Source of the DNA: Persicobacter psychrovividus
GTDB taxonomy: Bacteria; Bacteroidota; Bacteroidia; Cytophagales; Cyclobacteriaceae
DNA: 64,000 bases
Direction of reading: 5' to 3'
NCBI RefSeq assembly: GCF_036492425.1
Contig: NZ_AP025292.1
Span: forward strand, 1,240,001-1,304,000
A program made the translations under genes and the position numbers. The notes beneath the pieces were generated by a model. That model had not been told where the DNA came from, made no database searches, and saw nothing but the letters and a program-made list of their open reading frames with translations. Below are positions 9,236-17,797 of the stretch, piece after piece; position 1 is the stretch's first letter, and each line of letters begins with the position of its first letter.

Positions 9236-9427
9236 GTTCGGAATCGAGCAATTGAAAATGCAGGTGGTTTAGATAATTGGAATGCTTTACCTCTTGAGGA
9301 AGCTACACAATATTTTAGGGTGGCAGAGTTATTAATGGGGCCTTCCCCTATTATGATAATAGAAGAGCATCTCAAGAGTTTTCAACAAGGTGAGCGAAAA
9401 ATCACACCATTACCAATTATTAATTAA
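9212..9427 (+). CDS. Orphan toxin-tip fragment fused to repeat sequence
   Basis: 71 codons. The first eight or so (MGLTVIGQ) are encoded by the repeat module ending near 9235; the rest (RNRAIENAGGLDNWNALPLE... to PLPIIN) is unique. The repeat block here is identical in layout to that at 9838-9965 until GGCCAAG, where the sequence switches into the unique coding part. That suggests the tail end of a larger toxin domain joined to the repeat by recombination. The stop lies two bases before the next start, the tight coupling expected for a toxin and its immunity gene. Whether the fragment is translated is unknown, and no domain is recognised. Confidence 0.45.
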   Translation: MGLTVIGQVRNRAIENAGGLDNWNALPLEEATQYFRVAELLMGPSPIMIIEEHLKSFQQGERKITPLPIIN

Positions 9428-9429
9428 AT

Positions 9430-9714
9430 ATGAGGAAAGAAGTAGATTCCATTTTTTTGATAGCCGTATCAACATTGATTTGCGGAGTTTATATGATTTG
9501 GAATGATATAACCATTTCGGGGATTGATGGGCTAACACAAAATTACAAGGTTACATCTGGTTATACTTACTTATTTTTTTCTTGTATTTTATTTTGGGTG
9601 GCATATTATAATTTAAAACCTAATAGTAGGCTGAAAAAGAGGGTAGATTTTCTTATCAATATATTCCTGTTTATACCGAGATTACTAATTAAGTTTATTA
9701 AAAATCGGTTTTGA
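9430..9714 (+). CDS. Small membrane protein, candidate second immunity protein
   Basis: 94 residues with hydrophobic segments at about 8-24 (IFLIAVSTLICGVYMIW) and 47-63 (YLFFSCILFWVAYYNL), and a basic hydrophobic C-terminal segment (FLINIFLFIPRLLIKFIKNRF). It begins two bases after the stop of the orphan toxin-tip fragment. By size, position and flanking repeats it mirrors the gene at 8581-8868, so I read it as the displaced immunity gene of a second cassette. No named family is recognised. Confidence 0.5.
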   Translation: MRKEVDSIFLIAVSTLICGVYMIWNDITISGIDGLTQNYKVTSGYTYLFFSCILFWVAYYNLKPNSRLKKRVDFLINIFLFIPRLLIKFIKNRF

Positions 9715-10260
9715 AATTACAGTCTTGGGTGGTAATTAAGGAGAGATGCAAGACATGAGACATAATAAATTATGCCTTTACAGGATGGGTTGGCTATCAT
9801 GATAGGGACTCCTGCGATAGGATTTTTGATGCGGATTTCATGGTAAAAATTTCCCCAGACATAAAACCTTTTTGTTAACTGGGGTATTCATTTGAAAAGC
9901 AGGCCTAACCCATTTTAATGGGTTTGACGGTGATAGGCCAAGGTTTCAACCTTGGTGGAATAGAATTTAACGACCAGAAAGGTGCGCCGAAGGTGCATCT
10001 CCAATAGCCTCGGGTGGCAACCCGTGGAAAATAATAGGTAATACAGCTGAGCCGTGAGATGCCATAAATTATGCCTTTACAGAATAATCATTGGCTATCA
10101 CGAGAGGGACTCTCGCGATAGGAGTGTGCCGAGGGTGCATTTTCAATAGCCTCGGGTGCAACCCGTGGAAAATAATATTACAATAAAACCGAGGGGTGAG
10201 ACATAATGAATTATGCCTTTACAGGATTGTCGGTTAAAGGCGGTGCAATGTTTGGTGCCG
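9715..10260. repeat. Dense dispersed repeat mosaic
   Basis: No gene is visible. Recognisable modules in order: the CATAATAAATTATGCC type (9752-9787), a degraded hairpin (9796-9822), the two-part block (9838-9965, with AACCCATTTTAATGGGTT), a CCTCGGGTGGCAACCCGTGG module (9983-10033), the CATAAATTATG type (10046-10085), the exact 27-bp hairpin (10095-10121), a second CCTCGGGTGCAACCCGTGG module (10127-10172) and the CATAATGAATTATG type again (10194-10230). Confidence 0.7.
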
Positions 10261-10294
10261 ATTGAGTAGGGGGGATGAAATGCTCAAAATAAAA

Positions 10295-10321
10295 AAAGGC
10301 TCAACTAAATGTTGAGCCTTT
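10295..10321 (-). terminator. Rho-independent terminator
   Basis: Perfect 11-bp stem AAAGGCTCAAC / GTTGAGCCTTT with a TAAAT loop, 20 bp beyond the stop of the minus-strand outer-membrane protein gene. The A-run on its left gives a U-run on the minus transcript. Confidence 0.85.
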
Positions 10322-10341
10322 CTATTCTTATCACTTCCTGA

Positions 10342-11037
10342 TTAAAGTGTCACTGATACTACAATACTCTGATGTTTCATATTGTTACTGTCTTCAAGAC
10401 CGTTAAATAAGTTCGACAAGCCCATTTGGTAACGGATATCAATTGGACACTTGTTGATGTAAAAACCACCACTGAAAGAAAGGCCAAAATCCATTTTCTT
10501 GAATTCAGGAACTGTAACTTCAGGACCAAGATCATCGGCTTTTATGCCATTTAACTTGTAAGTGTTATCCACCAACAAAGCCCCGTATCCACCGAAACCG
10601 ATGAATGGACTAATACCTTTTGTGCCTAATTTAAAAACGACAGGCATGATGTGCAATTCGGCTGCATGTTGGATAAACTCTTCTTTTACTTTAAGACCGG
10701 CTATATCCATCGACTGAACCTGTCCTCTGTAAGCGTACAATAATTCTACTTTGTAAGAATAGTATTTATTGTAGAACTGCTCAAAAACTAGACCTGCTGT
10801 ACCACTCAACATTTCTTCAGTAGTGTAGCCGTCCTGTGCGCCATTGAAACGGTAAGATGGTACCGCCAAGCCCACTTTAAAGCCTACACGAAGGTCTCCT
10901 TTGTCGAAAATAGATTCTTCTTGAATAGCTGGCGCAGTGCTTTCTTCTGTGGTTGTCTCTTGCGCAATGGCATTAGAGATAAAAAGCGATAGGAAAAGAG
11001 CCAGTCCTAAGAATAGGTTGTTTTTGTAAAATCTCAT
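10342..11037 (-). CDS. Outer-membrane beta-barrel protein
   Basis: 231 residues with a signal peptide (MRFYKNNLFLGLALFLSLFISNAIAQ, cleavage near 26). A short acidic linker follows, then alternating amphipathic strands typical of the OmpA-like/PorT-type beta-barrel proteins common in Bacteroidota: FKVGLAVPSYRFNGAQ, YKVELLYAYRGQV, HIMPVVFKLGTKGISPFIGFGGYGALL, FDLGLSFSGGFYINK-type repeats and C-terminal SIVVSVTL. It stands alone, transcribed away from recQ's terminator region and ending in its own terminator. The ligand or function cannot be deduced. Confidence 0.75.
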   Translation of the reverse strand: MRFYKNNLFLGLALFLSLFISNAIAQETTTEESTAPAIQEESIFDKGDLRVGFKVGLAVPSYRFNGAQDGYTTEEMLSGTAGLVFEQFYNKYYSYKVELLYAYRGQVQSMDIAGLKVKEEFIQHAAELHIMPVVFKLGTKGISPFIGFGGYGALLVDNTYKLNGIKADDLGPEVTVPEFKKMDFGLSFSGGFYINKCPIDIRYQMGLSNLFNGLEDSNNMKHQSIVVSVTL

Positions 11038-11610
11038 TATAGGTTGATTTAAAAAAGGTTGTAATTAATCGCTAAATTAATAAAAAACAGTAATAATCAA
11101 GTAAAAAAGAGATTAAATATCACTTTATGATACACTAAGTGCATTAATTGACTTTTTGATAATATGACAGTTATTCAGGTAAGCATAGGTGGTATCCGCT
11201 AAAATTCAAACGAATGAATAAATATAGTAATAGCTCGTGGGGCCTGATTTTGGGGAGTAGGGAATTGATAGAGGTTTATTGATTTCCTCGAACAGTAATG
11301 TTATCAGTGGGAGCGCTGCTTGTTTGGGGAATCGAATTGGATTTTACTCACTCAGCAGGTAGTCAGGGGATTATGTGCGATTTTTATTTCTGTTACGCTG
11401 TAGGATATTTTAAGCTTTAAATTGCGGATCAGAATCTAAGGTGTAGCAGGGGGGCGAATGATTGTTTTGCGCTTGAAGCTGAGCGATCGTGGAGAAGCCT
11501 GTTTGGTTAGGGGGGGTAGTGGCCAAAAAAATATGACAACCAATTTTGGCGTGGCGGGCTGTGCAAGAAGTGTTTCCCTTTTGTGGTTGCTAAGTGATGG
11601 TCAAAAAAAA
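11038..11610. other. Non-coding stretch, no feature identified
   Basis: About 570 bp between the start of the outer-membrane protein gene and the recQ terminator. It is AT-rich near the left end, where the promoter of the minus-strand gene must lie, and otherwise shows no convincing gene, RNA motif or repeat. Confidence 0.5.
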
Positions 11611-11638
11611 TCGCCTTGGTTTATTACCAAGGCGATTA
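11609..11638 (-). terminator. recQ terminator
   Basis: Stem TCGCCTTGGT / ACCAAGGCGA (11611-11620 and 11626-11635) with loop TTATT. The A-run on its left provides the U-run for minus-strand transcripts leaving recQ. Confidence 0.8.
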
Positions 11639-11659
11639 ATATGCTATAAAATATAATAT

Positions 11660-13612
11660 TTATGACGCTCGATTCTCCAACCCACTGCCTACCCAGGCAA
11701 TTACTTCAGCAAAAGGGTAATCGGCAAGTACGCCAAAACCACCGTCTTTTTTCTTCCGCATACGGGAGAATTTTGGCATGGCCATACCGGCCAGGAAAGT
11801 GGCGAGGTATCTTGGGGTAATGTGTTTTTCGTCGAGGGTTTTGAGTGATTTGTTGTAGACCTCCTCAAAATTGAATGCCTCATCAATTGGCGTAATTTCC
11901 GCTAATGCAGGGAAATCAGCCGCCTTTTTTGTTTCACAGTAAGAACATTTACCGCACTCATCCCAGTCAGTTTCCTCCCCGAAATAGGCGGAAAGCTTTT
12001 TGCTCAGGCAACCTTCTCCCTGAAAGAAAGCCATCAGGTCACGCAGGCGCTGAATTTCCGTCGCTTCACGTTCCTGGAACATCTGATCGTATTTGTCAGT
12101 GAAATCTTCAATGTCCACCCCTTCAGGAATGTGCAAGTTGTAGGCCTCTTTGAGTTTTTTGGCCTCCAGCTTCATTACATTTTGCTCTTCAAGCTCTTCC
12201 AGAATTTCAATAATTTTAAAGCGATCGCCGGCAGGGAAATTCTGCTTGATCTTTTCAAAATCAATGGTGTACCACATTCTGGCTTTAGGGCTGTATTTGA
12301 AGATGGCTTCCGTCAGGGCTTTTTTCTCGGCATCCATTGGGCGTGTGATCCGCTCCATCAGAATCACCGGATTGGCTTTGTATTCGGCATAGTAGGAGTG
12401 AGAAGGGGTCAGCAGACCTTCATTTTCAAGATATACCAAAAAGGTGCGCAGGGGCGTTTGTTTGAAATTGGCATTGAAGGAGAGATCATAAACCTGGGGC
12501 TCCCAAAGGTTATTTTCCGCTCTTTTAATGGACCTCAATACCCTTGCCACAGATTCTTTGTCTGGGGTGTCGCCGTAAACGAAGTTTTCAAGCACGGGCA
12601 ACTGGGTGGCATCAGCCATCATAATACACTGGGCGTCTTTGCCATCACGGCCGGCACGACCAATTTCCTGTGAATAGTTTTCAATCGATTTGGGTAGGTG
12701 ATAGTGAATGACATGGCGAATGTCAGATTTGTCAATCCCCATACCAAAGGCGATGGTAGCCACTATTACGGTGATTTCACCGGTCATGAATTTCTGCTGA
12801 ATATCTTTTCGCTGATCGTTGAGCATCCCGCCGTGAAAGGCAGTAGAATTGATGCCCGCTTCCTTCAGATAATAAGAAAGTCGTTCGGTATCTTTTTGCA
12901 AAGTAACATAAACAACCGCCGAATCCTGATCATGGTCTTTGAGGTATTCAATCAGTTTCGCCTGTCGTTCTTCCTCTTCATGTGGCTCCACCTTCAAGAT
13001 CAGGTTGGGGCGATGAAAACCGGTAATTGAAAAATTGTCGAGCGGAATATTGAACTTTGCCGCCATATCTTCATAAACCCGTGGAGGGGCAGTGGCGGTA
13101 AGGAGCAGCACCTGCGGAAATCCGAAGTCTTTCATGTACTGCGGAATTTTCATATAATCAGGGCGGAAATTGTGCCCCCATTCCGAAATACAGTGGGCCT
13201 CATCAATTACAAGCAATGAAAGCTGCAATTCATGGAGAAACTGTCGGAAGCGCTCATTCTTAAAGCGTTCCACGGCAATGAATAATACCTTGTATTTTCC
13301 GGCACGTAAGTCTTCCTGAATTTTTTTTGCCTCTTTGGGTTTGAGGGTGGAATCGATACGGCAGGCCGGAATATTGTTTTTGTTTAAGAACTTTAACTGA
13401 TCCTGAATCAAAGCAAGTAAGGGAGAAACGACCACCGTCAGGTGCGGCAACAAAACCGCCGGTAACTGATAACACAGTGATTTACCAGAGCCTGTCGGGA
13501 AGATTGCCCCAGCAGATTCGCTGTCTACCAAAGTCTGAATAACCTTTTCCTGTCCACCTCTAAAAGTATCAAAGCCGAAATGGGCTTGTAAATGTTGCTT
13601 TAATTCGCTCAT
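11660..13612 (-). CDS. recQ: ATP-dependent DNA helicase RecQ
   Basis: 650 residues. It unwinds DNA 3'-5' in recombination and replication-fork repair. Walker A is at about 38-46 (PTGSGKSLCYQ), the DEAH box at 137-140 (VIDEAHCISEWGHNFRPDY), motif IV-VI regions include FHGGMLNDQRK, ATIAFGMGIDKSDIRHVIHY and QEIGRAGRDG, and a zinc-binding cluster (ECGKCSYC) lies near residue 560. The C-terminal part after the zinc site is short, with no clear HRDC domain, so this is the shorter Bacteroidota-type RecQ. It is transcribed alone and ends in a hairpin terminator. Confidence 0.95.
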   Translation of the reverse strand: MSELKQHLQAHFGFDTFRGGQEKVIQTLVDSESAGAIFPTGSGKSLCYQLPAVLLPHLTVVVSPLLALIQDQLKFLNKNNIPACRIDSTLKPKEAKKIQEDLRAGKYKVLFIAVERFKNERFRQFLHELQLSLLVIDEAHCISEWGHNFRPDYMKIPQYMKDFGFPQVLLLTATAPPRVYEDMAAKFNIPLDNFSITGFHRPNLILKVEPHEEEERQAKLIEYLKDHDQDSAVVYVTLQKDTERLSYYLKEAGINSTAFHGGMLNDQRKDIQQKFMTGEITVIVATIAFGMGIDKSDIRHVIHYHLPKSIENYSQEIGRAGRDGKDAQCIMMADATQLPVLENFVYGDTPDKESVARVLRSIKRAENNLWEPQVYDLSFNANFKQTPLRTFLVYLENEGLLTPSHSYYAEYKANPVILMERITRPMDAEKKALTEAIFKYSPKARMWYTIDFEKIKQNFPAGDRFKIIEILEELEEQNVMKLEAKKLKEAYNLHIPEGVDIEDFTDKYDQMFQEREATEIQRLRDLMAFFQGEGCLSKKLSAYFGEETDWDECGKCSYCETKKAADFPALAEITPIDEAFNFEEVYNKSLKTLDEKHITPRYLATFLAGMAMPKFSRMRKKKDGGFGVLADYPFAEVIAWVGSGLENRAS

Positions 13613-13823
13613 AGTTCAAATAATGATTTGGTGTATATTATACATTAGTCCCCACAAATAAAAAGGTCAGCCCTATTATTTTTGTGCTATTTTATGCCGT
13701 TTAGGCACAGGCAGGGGCTTATCAAAAGGAAATGAGATGGATAGGGTAGAAATGAGCTCCAGGCTTGCTGGGGATCATTTTGCCATCTGTTTTTTGTTTT
13801 CAGGAAAAATCAGGTCAATAAAA

Positions 13824-13850
13824 AAAGGCGATGCGGTTGGCATCACCTTT
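13824..13850 (-). terminator. Terminator of the nhaC-like gene
   Basis: Imperfect hairpin AAAGGCGATGC / GCATCACCTTT with an upstream A-run (U-run on the minus strand), about 13 bp beyond the antiporter stop codon. Confidence 0.7.
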
Positions 13851-13862
13851 CGAGGGCTTTGT

Positions 13863-15359
13863 TTAAGCAGTTTCCTGGGCAGGTTCCTGCTGAGGTATAT
13901 TTGATTGTGGTTGTTTTTTTAATTGCACTGTTGGCTCACTCGGCAAACCAAAAAGGGGCACGAAGCGGTCCCAGCCGGTAATGGTCAAGGTCAGGATTGT
14001 CACCACAGCAATCATGGCCATGAAGTTGTACTGAATGATGTCCATTGGGTCGAAATTATAAAATTCCTTTGGGTAAACCGCCGAGGCAATCCCGACATAG
14101 AAGCCGATATAAACATGCCAAGGAATCAGTTGTGAACCAAATACCCCGAGGGCATCAGAAAAGGTGGCATTACGGAGGCGTAATTTGTAAAGGTCCGCTT
14201 CTTCGCCTTCGACGTTTTCATCTACCAGGTTTTTTATCATCGGCCCGACAGTTACAATCTGTGCCATTTCATCAGATAAAGCAGCATTCCCAAGAATGGA
14301 TAACACCCCATTGCAAAACAGCAACTGACGCACATTTCTGACCAAATAAACCACCAGTTTGGAGATGGGCTCAAAAGCATTGATTTTACGCATGATCCCC
14401 CCGAATGCGGCCACCCACATCATCATTACAATAACCCACGAGCCGGCATTGGAGAATCCTTCAAAAACCAGTTTCCCGAAAGCTTCCGGCGAAACGACCG
14501 TTCCCTGAAGGAGCCCAAAACCAAAAGCACTCAGGATACCGATAAACAGGCAGCCGATGGTTGGCAAGCCTTTGACTGCCGCAACCAGTACCAATATCAG
14601 CGGGATGGTCATGTACCACGGCATTCCAGTTTTTACCTGTTCCAGCAAGGCGACTGCGGAAGCTCTTTCCGATGCCAGGGCGGTCCAGGCAGATTCCGGA
14701 ATAGCATTGATGGCCGAGACGGCGTTTGCGGTGGTGGAAGGCAGATCCATAAAATAGCCCACCAGTCCAAAGGTCAATGCTCCGAGGACCAGTACCGATG
14801 CTGACCATACGCCTTGATGTCGGATTCTGTCCATAACTTCCACCTTCTGAATGCCGGAACTGACAATGGTAGTGTCGGAAATCAGTCCGATATTGTCACC
14901 AAAACAAGCCCCGCCGGCAATAGCACCGATGGTCAGGGCGACGTGTCCGCCGAGAATGTGATTCAGCCATAAAAATACGGGTGCACAGGCGGCAAATGTT
15001 CCCCAGCTTGACCCTGTCGCAATGGAAAGAATGGCAGTAACCAACAGACCAATAACGGCAATACTTTGCGCCGTAATCCCCATGTTCAGGGCAATATTGA
15101 TAATCGATGCACCCACGCCCGTGGCCATAAAGGCTTCCGCCATGGCATAAGCAGCCATCAGGATGAAGAAGACCATCTGCATCTCCTTCACGTTGTCTAC
15201 GGCGGCTTTCAGTATATTATTAAAGGAGATTTTTTCGGTAAAATAAGCGATGATGGAGGCGTAAAGGGTCGCGATAGGCGCTGCCAGCAGTACGTCGAGG
15301 CCCATAATCATCAGGGAGGCCAGTACGAATACTGGGCTGATTTTCAATAATGCATTCAT
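13863..15359 (-). CDS. nhaC: Na+/H+ antiporter, NhaC family
   Basis: 498 residues with about 11-12 hydrophobic segments. The pattern GSSWGTFAACAPVFLWL, GGACFGDNIGLISDTTIVSS and the pair of central Gly/Ser-rich loops are typical of NhaC-type sodium/proton antiporters. The enzyme sits in the inner membrane and exports Na+ (or another cation or dicarboxylate) in exchange for protons, which fits a marine or saline habitat. The C-terminus ends in a Gln/Pro-rich tail. It is monocistronic, divergent from dapD. Substrate specificity is not readable from sequence; other NhaC-superfamily members exchange malate or lactate. Confidence 0.88.
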   Translation of the reverse strand: MNALLKISPVFVLASLMIMGLDVLLAAPIATLYASIIAYFTEKISFNNILKAAVDNVKEMQMVFFILMAAYAMAEAFMATGVGASIINIALNMGITAQSIAVIGLLVTAILSIATGSSWGTFAACAPVFLWLNHILGGHVALTIGAIAGGACFGDNIGLISDTTIVSSGIQKVEVMDRIRHQGVWSASVLVLGALTFGLVGYFMDLPSTTANAVSAINAIPESAWTALASERASAVALLEQVKTGMPWYMTIPLILVLVAAVKGLPTIGCLFIGILSAFGFGLLQGTVVSPEAFGKLVFEGFSNAGSWVIVMMMWVAAFGGIMRKINAFEPISKLVVYLVRNVRQLLFCNGVLSILGNAALSDEMAQIVTVGPMIKNLVDENVEGEEADLYKLRLRNATFSDALGVFGSQLIPWHVYIGFYVGIASAVYPKEFYNFDPMDIIQYNFMAMIAVVTILTLTITGWDRFVPLFGLPSEPTVQLKKQPQSNIPQQEPAQETA

Positions 15360-15731
15360 TTGATGTTGGGGGTAATATCCTGTTGTTTTCTGTTTGTGGA
15401 GGTAAACTTAAGGGTTTTTAATGCAATAGTTATGAAATGTTATGTTTCGTATTGATTTGTAACATCGTGTTATGAAACAAACAAGTGTTTACTGCCCAAA
15501 AGGTACCTTAAAAAGTCTTGTAGCGGTTTGGAGTACGCCATAGTTAATAATTTAAGTATTCGGCGTTTGAAATCAAACAAAACACTGTATTTAAATAACA
15601 TCTTCTGTTATATTTTTAAAAATTCAGTCGGTTTTTGTTTCTTTGACCCAAATGAGGGAAAGGTAATTTTTATCCATTATGGATATTATTAGTTTTGTCT
15701 GTCTAAAATAACCTAACACGATAATTAAGCC
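15360..15731. promoter_or_regulatory. Divergent intergenic region nhaC/dapD with dapD promoter candidate
   Basis: 372 bp, AT-rich, without a gene. A TAGTTTTG box at 15690-15697 fits the Bacteroidota -7 consensus TAnnTTTG and lies 35 bp before the dapD start. No clear TTTG -33 box is at the ideal distance. Nothing else is recognised. Confidence 0.45.
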
Positions 15732-16547
15732 ATGGAAGAATTAAAGTCAATTATAGATAAAGCCTGGGATGACCGCTCTTTGTTGCAGGATCCTCAAACG
15801 GTCGAAGCAATTGAAACGGTTGTGGAGATGTTGGATAAAGGAACTTTGCGTACTGCGGAGCCTGTAGGCGACGATTGGCAAGTGAATGAGTGGGTGAAAA
15901 AAGCAGTAGTGCTTTATTTCCCTTTGCGTAAAATGGAAACGCTTGAGGCGGGTCCAATGGAGTTTCATGATAAAATGAAGCTGAAAACCAATTATGCCGA
16001 TTTGGGTGTTCGTGTGGTACCGCATGCGGTGGCACGTTACGGTGCTTATTTGTCGCCAGGTGTAGTGATGATGCCTTCATATGTGAACATCGGTGCGCGG
16101 GTAGGTTCGGGTACGATGGTGGATACTTGGGCAACCGTAGGATCATGCGCTCAGGTGGGTGAAAATGTACACCTTTCTGGCGGTGTTGGTGTCGGTGGTG
16201 TTTTGGAGCCATTACAGGCTTCTCCGGTAATTATCGAGGACGATTGTTTTATCGGTTCTCGTTGTATTTTGGTGGAGGGTGTCCGCATTGGAAAAGAAGC
16301 TGTTTTGGGTGCCAATGTTACCCTTACAGGATCTACAAAAATTATTGACGTTACGGGTGATGAGCCTGTAGAGTACCGTGGGTATGTGCCTCCTCGCTCA
16401 GTCGTAATTCCAGGAACATTGCCGAAGAAATTCCCTGCGGGAGAGTTTCAGGTACCTTGTGCATTGATCATCGGGCAGCGTAAAGCGTCTACCAACAAAA
16501 AGACCTCTTTGAACGCAGCCTTAAGAGAAAACAACGTGTCTGTTTAA
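15732..16547 (+). CDS. dapD: 2,3,4,5-tetrahydropyridine-2,6-dicarboxylate N-succinyltransferase
   Basis: 271 residues, the normal DapD length. It succinylates tetrahydrodipicolinate in the lysine/meso-diaminopimelate pathway, in the cytoplasm. The central part is a left-handed beta-helix of hexapeptide repeats (SYVNIGARVGSGTMVDTWATVGSCAQVGENVHLSGGV-type, then VIIEDDCFIGSRCILVEGVRIGKEAVLGANV), preceded by an N-terminal helical domain (TVEAIETVVEMLD). The ending PCALIIGQRKASTNKKTSLN is characteristic of DapD. The ATG at 15732 is the only sensible start. Confidence 0.95.
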   Translation: MEELKSIIDKAWDDRSLLQDPQTVEAIETVVEMLDKGTLRTAEPVGDDWQVNEWVKKAVVLYFPLRKMETLEAGPMEFHDKMKLKTNYADLGVRVVPHAVARYGAYLSPGVVMMPSYVNIGARVGSGTMVDTWATVGSCAQVGENVHLSGGVGVGGVLEPLQASPVIIEDDCFIGSRCILVEGVRIGKEAVLGANVTLTGSTKIIDVTGDEPVEYRGYVPPRSVVIPGTLPKKFPAGEFQVPCALIIGQRKASTNKKTSLNAALRENNVSV

Positions 16548-16574
16548 GAATATACGTACGAATAAATTTGTTGA

Positions 16575-16604
16575 AACCTTTGGTCTTCGGATTGAAGGTT
16601 TTTT
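16575..16604 (+). terminator. dapD terminator
   Basis: Hairpin with arms AACCTT and AAGGTT around a TTCGG-containing loop, followed by a run of T residues, 28 bp after the dapD stop. Confidence 0.65.
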
Positions 16605-16697
16605 TTTATGAAAATCGAAAGCATCAGCATTTTTATCCTGTAGAAAATCGGGCCTTTTGTGGTACATTGGAATTTAATTAAGAAATCTTTCCTGATC

Positions 16698-17657
16698 ATG
16701 AAGAATACCCCACTCATGCTGGCCCTTGGGTTTGCGTTAATCTCTTGCAACCCAACGGAACAACATCAGCAAAATAAGAAGGAACAGCCCCAGCAACAGC
16801 AGGCGTTGGTGTCGAAGCTTGACCCGGCACATTATGGTGATTTTGTGCTGAAGGATGCTTACGAACAGCGGAAATCCGGTGCCGACTGGTTGGCCATTAC
16901 CATCTCGAAGGTGAATGAACGACAGGTTGAAGTGAAAGTCCGCAGCAGGGCAGACAAAAAAAAGCCGACCTGCACGCTTGACCGTCTTGGGCAAATTGAA
17001 AGCCCCGATGTGGTGCGGGTGCGCATTGACGACAAATCTGCCTTGTTGAAATTCAGTGGGCAACAACTTCAGGTGCTGCCAGCCTCCGATGATGATGCTG
17101 GTATACTTCAGTATGTGTGTTCTGGCGGGGGAAGCCTTGCGGGAACTTATGAACAGGTGAAATCCCTTGATGCTGCCACCCTTGATGCTCGGCAATTTGT
17201 CCGCAATTTTTTCAATGCAGGTACAGGAATTGAAATGGCACAGGAGGGACAAAAACTGTCTGTCGCCCTATATGGCGAGAAGCGCAACGAAACACTGCAA
17301 TTTCCAGTGGAGGGGACGGTTTACAATATGGAATCGGAAAACTTATCGGGGGATGGTTCACTGGCGATCATGGTTTACAGTATGGGAGAGAAGCAGGCTG
17401 TGAAGGGCTTTTTGATAACCCCTGATGCACAAGTTGAGACTATCGGAATTCCTCGCCCTGAAAACTTTGCGGATGCTTATCCGAATTTTCATGGTCATGA
17501 TGAATACGCTTTGGTCGAAAATACCCTCATACATCGCTATCAACAATATCAGGATGGCAAAGCAAATGGGACCATGACGCAGGTTCAGTATAAGCTGAAA
17601 ACAACGGATGGTCAGTGGCGGTTTGTCAAAGATAAAATGGTTTCTTACCCTTTATAG
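16698..17657 (+). CDS. Putative lipoprotein of unknown function
   Basis: I start at the ATG at 16698 because it gives a lipoprotein signal peptide with a lipobox (MKNTPLMLALGFALISC, Cys at 17). The upstream in-frame ATG at 16659 would bury it. The mature 300 residues begin with a Gln-rich linker and are otherwise soluble, mixed alpha/beta, with two Cys (CTLDR and YVCSGGG). No domain is recognised. The sequence is predicted to be anchored in the outer or inner membrane facing the periplasm. It is monocistronic. Confidence 0.75.
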   Translation: MKNTPLMLALGFALISCNPTEQHQQNKKEQPQQQQALVSKLDPAHYGDFVLKDAYEQRKSGADWLAITISKVNERQVEVKVRSRADKKKPTCTLDRLGQIESPDVVRVRIDDKSALLKFSGQQLQVLPASDDDAGILQYVCSGGGSLAGTYEQVKSLDAATLDARQFVRNFFNAGTGIEMAQEGQKLSVALYGEKRNETLQFPVEGTVYNMESENLSGDGSLAIMVYSMGEKQAVKGFLITPDAQVETIGIPRPENFADAYPNFHGHDEYALVENTLIHRYQQYQDGKANGTMTQVQYKLKTTDGQWRFVKDKMVSYPL

Positions 17658-17797
17658 CTGTAGGGCAGCATTTAAGGCGGCTTAGGCGCAAGATGGCGTA
17701 CTGTAAATCCTTATATTTATTAACTAAAATATTGGCATTCTGATGGCAAATTGACTTAATTGCTGTATAAAGGTTATTTCAATTGAATTTATGGGTT

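Noticed and set aside
8926-10230. CRISPR array
   Set aside because: The repeats are of several different kinds with irregular spacing and no constant-length spacers, and no cas gene is present.
11458-11649. 63-codon open frame on the plus strand
   Set aside because: Its last third is the recQ terminator hairpin, and the rest lacks coding character.
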